This document shows positions 63,638 through 64,000 of a DNA stretch of 64,000 nt, piece by piece. The stretch spans positions 951,001 to 1,015,000 of the forward strand of contig JAOTOM010005136.1 in the NCBI GenBank assembly GCA_034440615.1. Reading direction: 5' to 3'. The position numbers were made by a program, and so were the translations under genes. Position 1 is the stretch's first letter; every line of letters begins with the position of its first letter. Source of the DNA: Ashinkailepas kermadecensis. Its lineage: Eukaryota > Arthropoda > Thecostraca > Neolepadidae. The notes below the pieces were generated by a model. The model made no database searches. It was given only the letters and a program-made list of their open reading frames with translations, and was not told the DNA's origin.

Positions 63638-64000
63638 CTGGCACACCAACGGCCGTCAGCACAGTGTGGTCCTGGCACACCAACGGCCGTCAGCACAGTG
63701 TGGTCCTGGTGTACCGCGACACTGAGAGGACAGTCTGGTCCTGGTGCACCGCGACACTGAGAGGACAGTGGGGTCCTGGTGCACCAACGGCCGTCAGCAC
63801 AGTGTGGTCCTGGTGCACCGCAACACTGTCAGGACAGTCTGGTCCTGGTGCACCGCAACACTGTCAGCACAGTGTGGTCCTGGTGCACCGCAACACTGTC
63901 AGGACAGTCTGGTCCTGGTGCACCGCAACACTGTCAGCACAGTGTGGTCCTGGTGCACCGCAACACTGTCAGGACAGTCTGGTCCTGGTGCACCGCGACA
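63638..64000 (-). repeat. ~34-bp minisatellite copying the exon 1 acceptor, continues past the window
   Basis: Minus-strand units read ACCACACTGTGCTGACGGCC then GTTGGTGTGCCAG, ending exactly like the true acceptor (TTGGTGTGCCAG|GGG). Farther units read GTGTTGCGGTGCACCAG. About 11 units to the edge. Confidence 0.9.

Overview
This is eukaryotic genomic DNA: GT-AG introns, degenerate retrotransposons, MITEs, CA/TA microsatellites and very many minisatellites. The CR1-type LINEs, the Ty3/Gypsy element, TTAGGTT-rich patches and a ciliary gene point to an invertebrate animal. An arthropod (crustacean or chelicerate) is plausible but not proven.

The left third (1-18,660) is a nested transposon block. 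A minus-strand CR1-like LINE (about 18,660 down to 1,205) is split by two insertions. One is a 13.2-kb Gypsy-type LTR element (2,980-16,163; two 596-bp LTRs; 4-bp CAGA target duplication). The other is a 1,014-bp TTAA-flanked inverted-repeat element (1,596-2,609). The Gypsy gag-pol is decayed by stops, frameshifts, a changed protease residue and a deleted integrase core. Its long interior also carries an unusual accessory frame with protein repeats (13,619-14,284).

From 23,053 to 63,637 the minus strand carries the 3' half of one gene, a KATNIP (KIAA0556, katanin-interacting protein) homologue. I placed 17 exons (2,467 nt). Every junction is GT-AG and the reading phases match from exon to exon. 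Three rounds of the family module are visible: STWGD-type motif, then HMW-type motif, then RxWNY-type motif. The stop codon is at 23,053-23,055; the 5' part of the gene lies beyond 64,000. The gene is expected to act at the ciliary base and on microtubules. A second CR1 copy (36,068-38,335, plus strand) lies antisense in intron 9.

The most unusual observation is the relation between splice sites and minisatellites in this gene. Array after array is built from copies of the splice junction it abuts. Donor-derived arrays follow exons 1, 2 (alternative donor), 9, 12, 14, 16 and probably 11. Acceptor-derived arrays precede exons 1, 6, 11, 14, 16 and perhaps 2. Several units carry exon bases, a full-consensus splice site and intron bases, so one exon end is offered many times. 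At exon 16 a 111-bp unit (37 codons) repeats the last part of the exon plus its donor four times in one open frame.

Other repeats: a 67-bp array downstream of the gene (20.43-22.24 kb), a 177-bp satellite (42.58-43.49 kb), a near-homogeneous 31-bp array (48.68-49.74 kb), an alternating 76-bp array (44.95-45.31 kb), a 24-bp array (60.72-61.60 kb), and a hAT-type MITE with an exact 8-bp target duplication (46,734-47,038).
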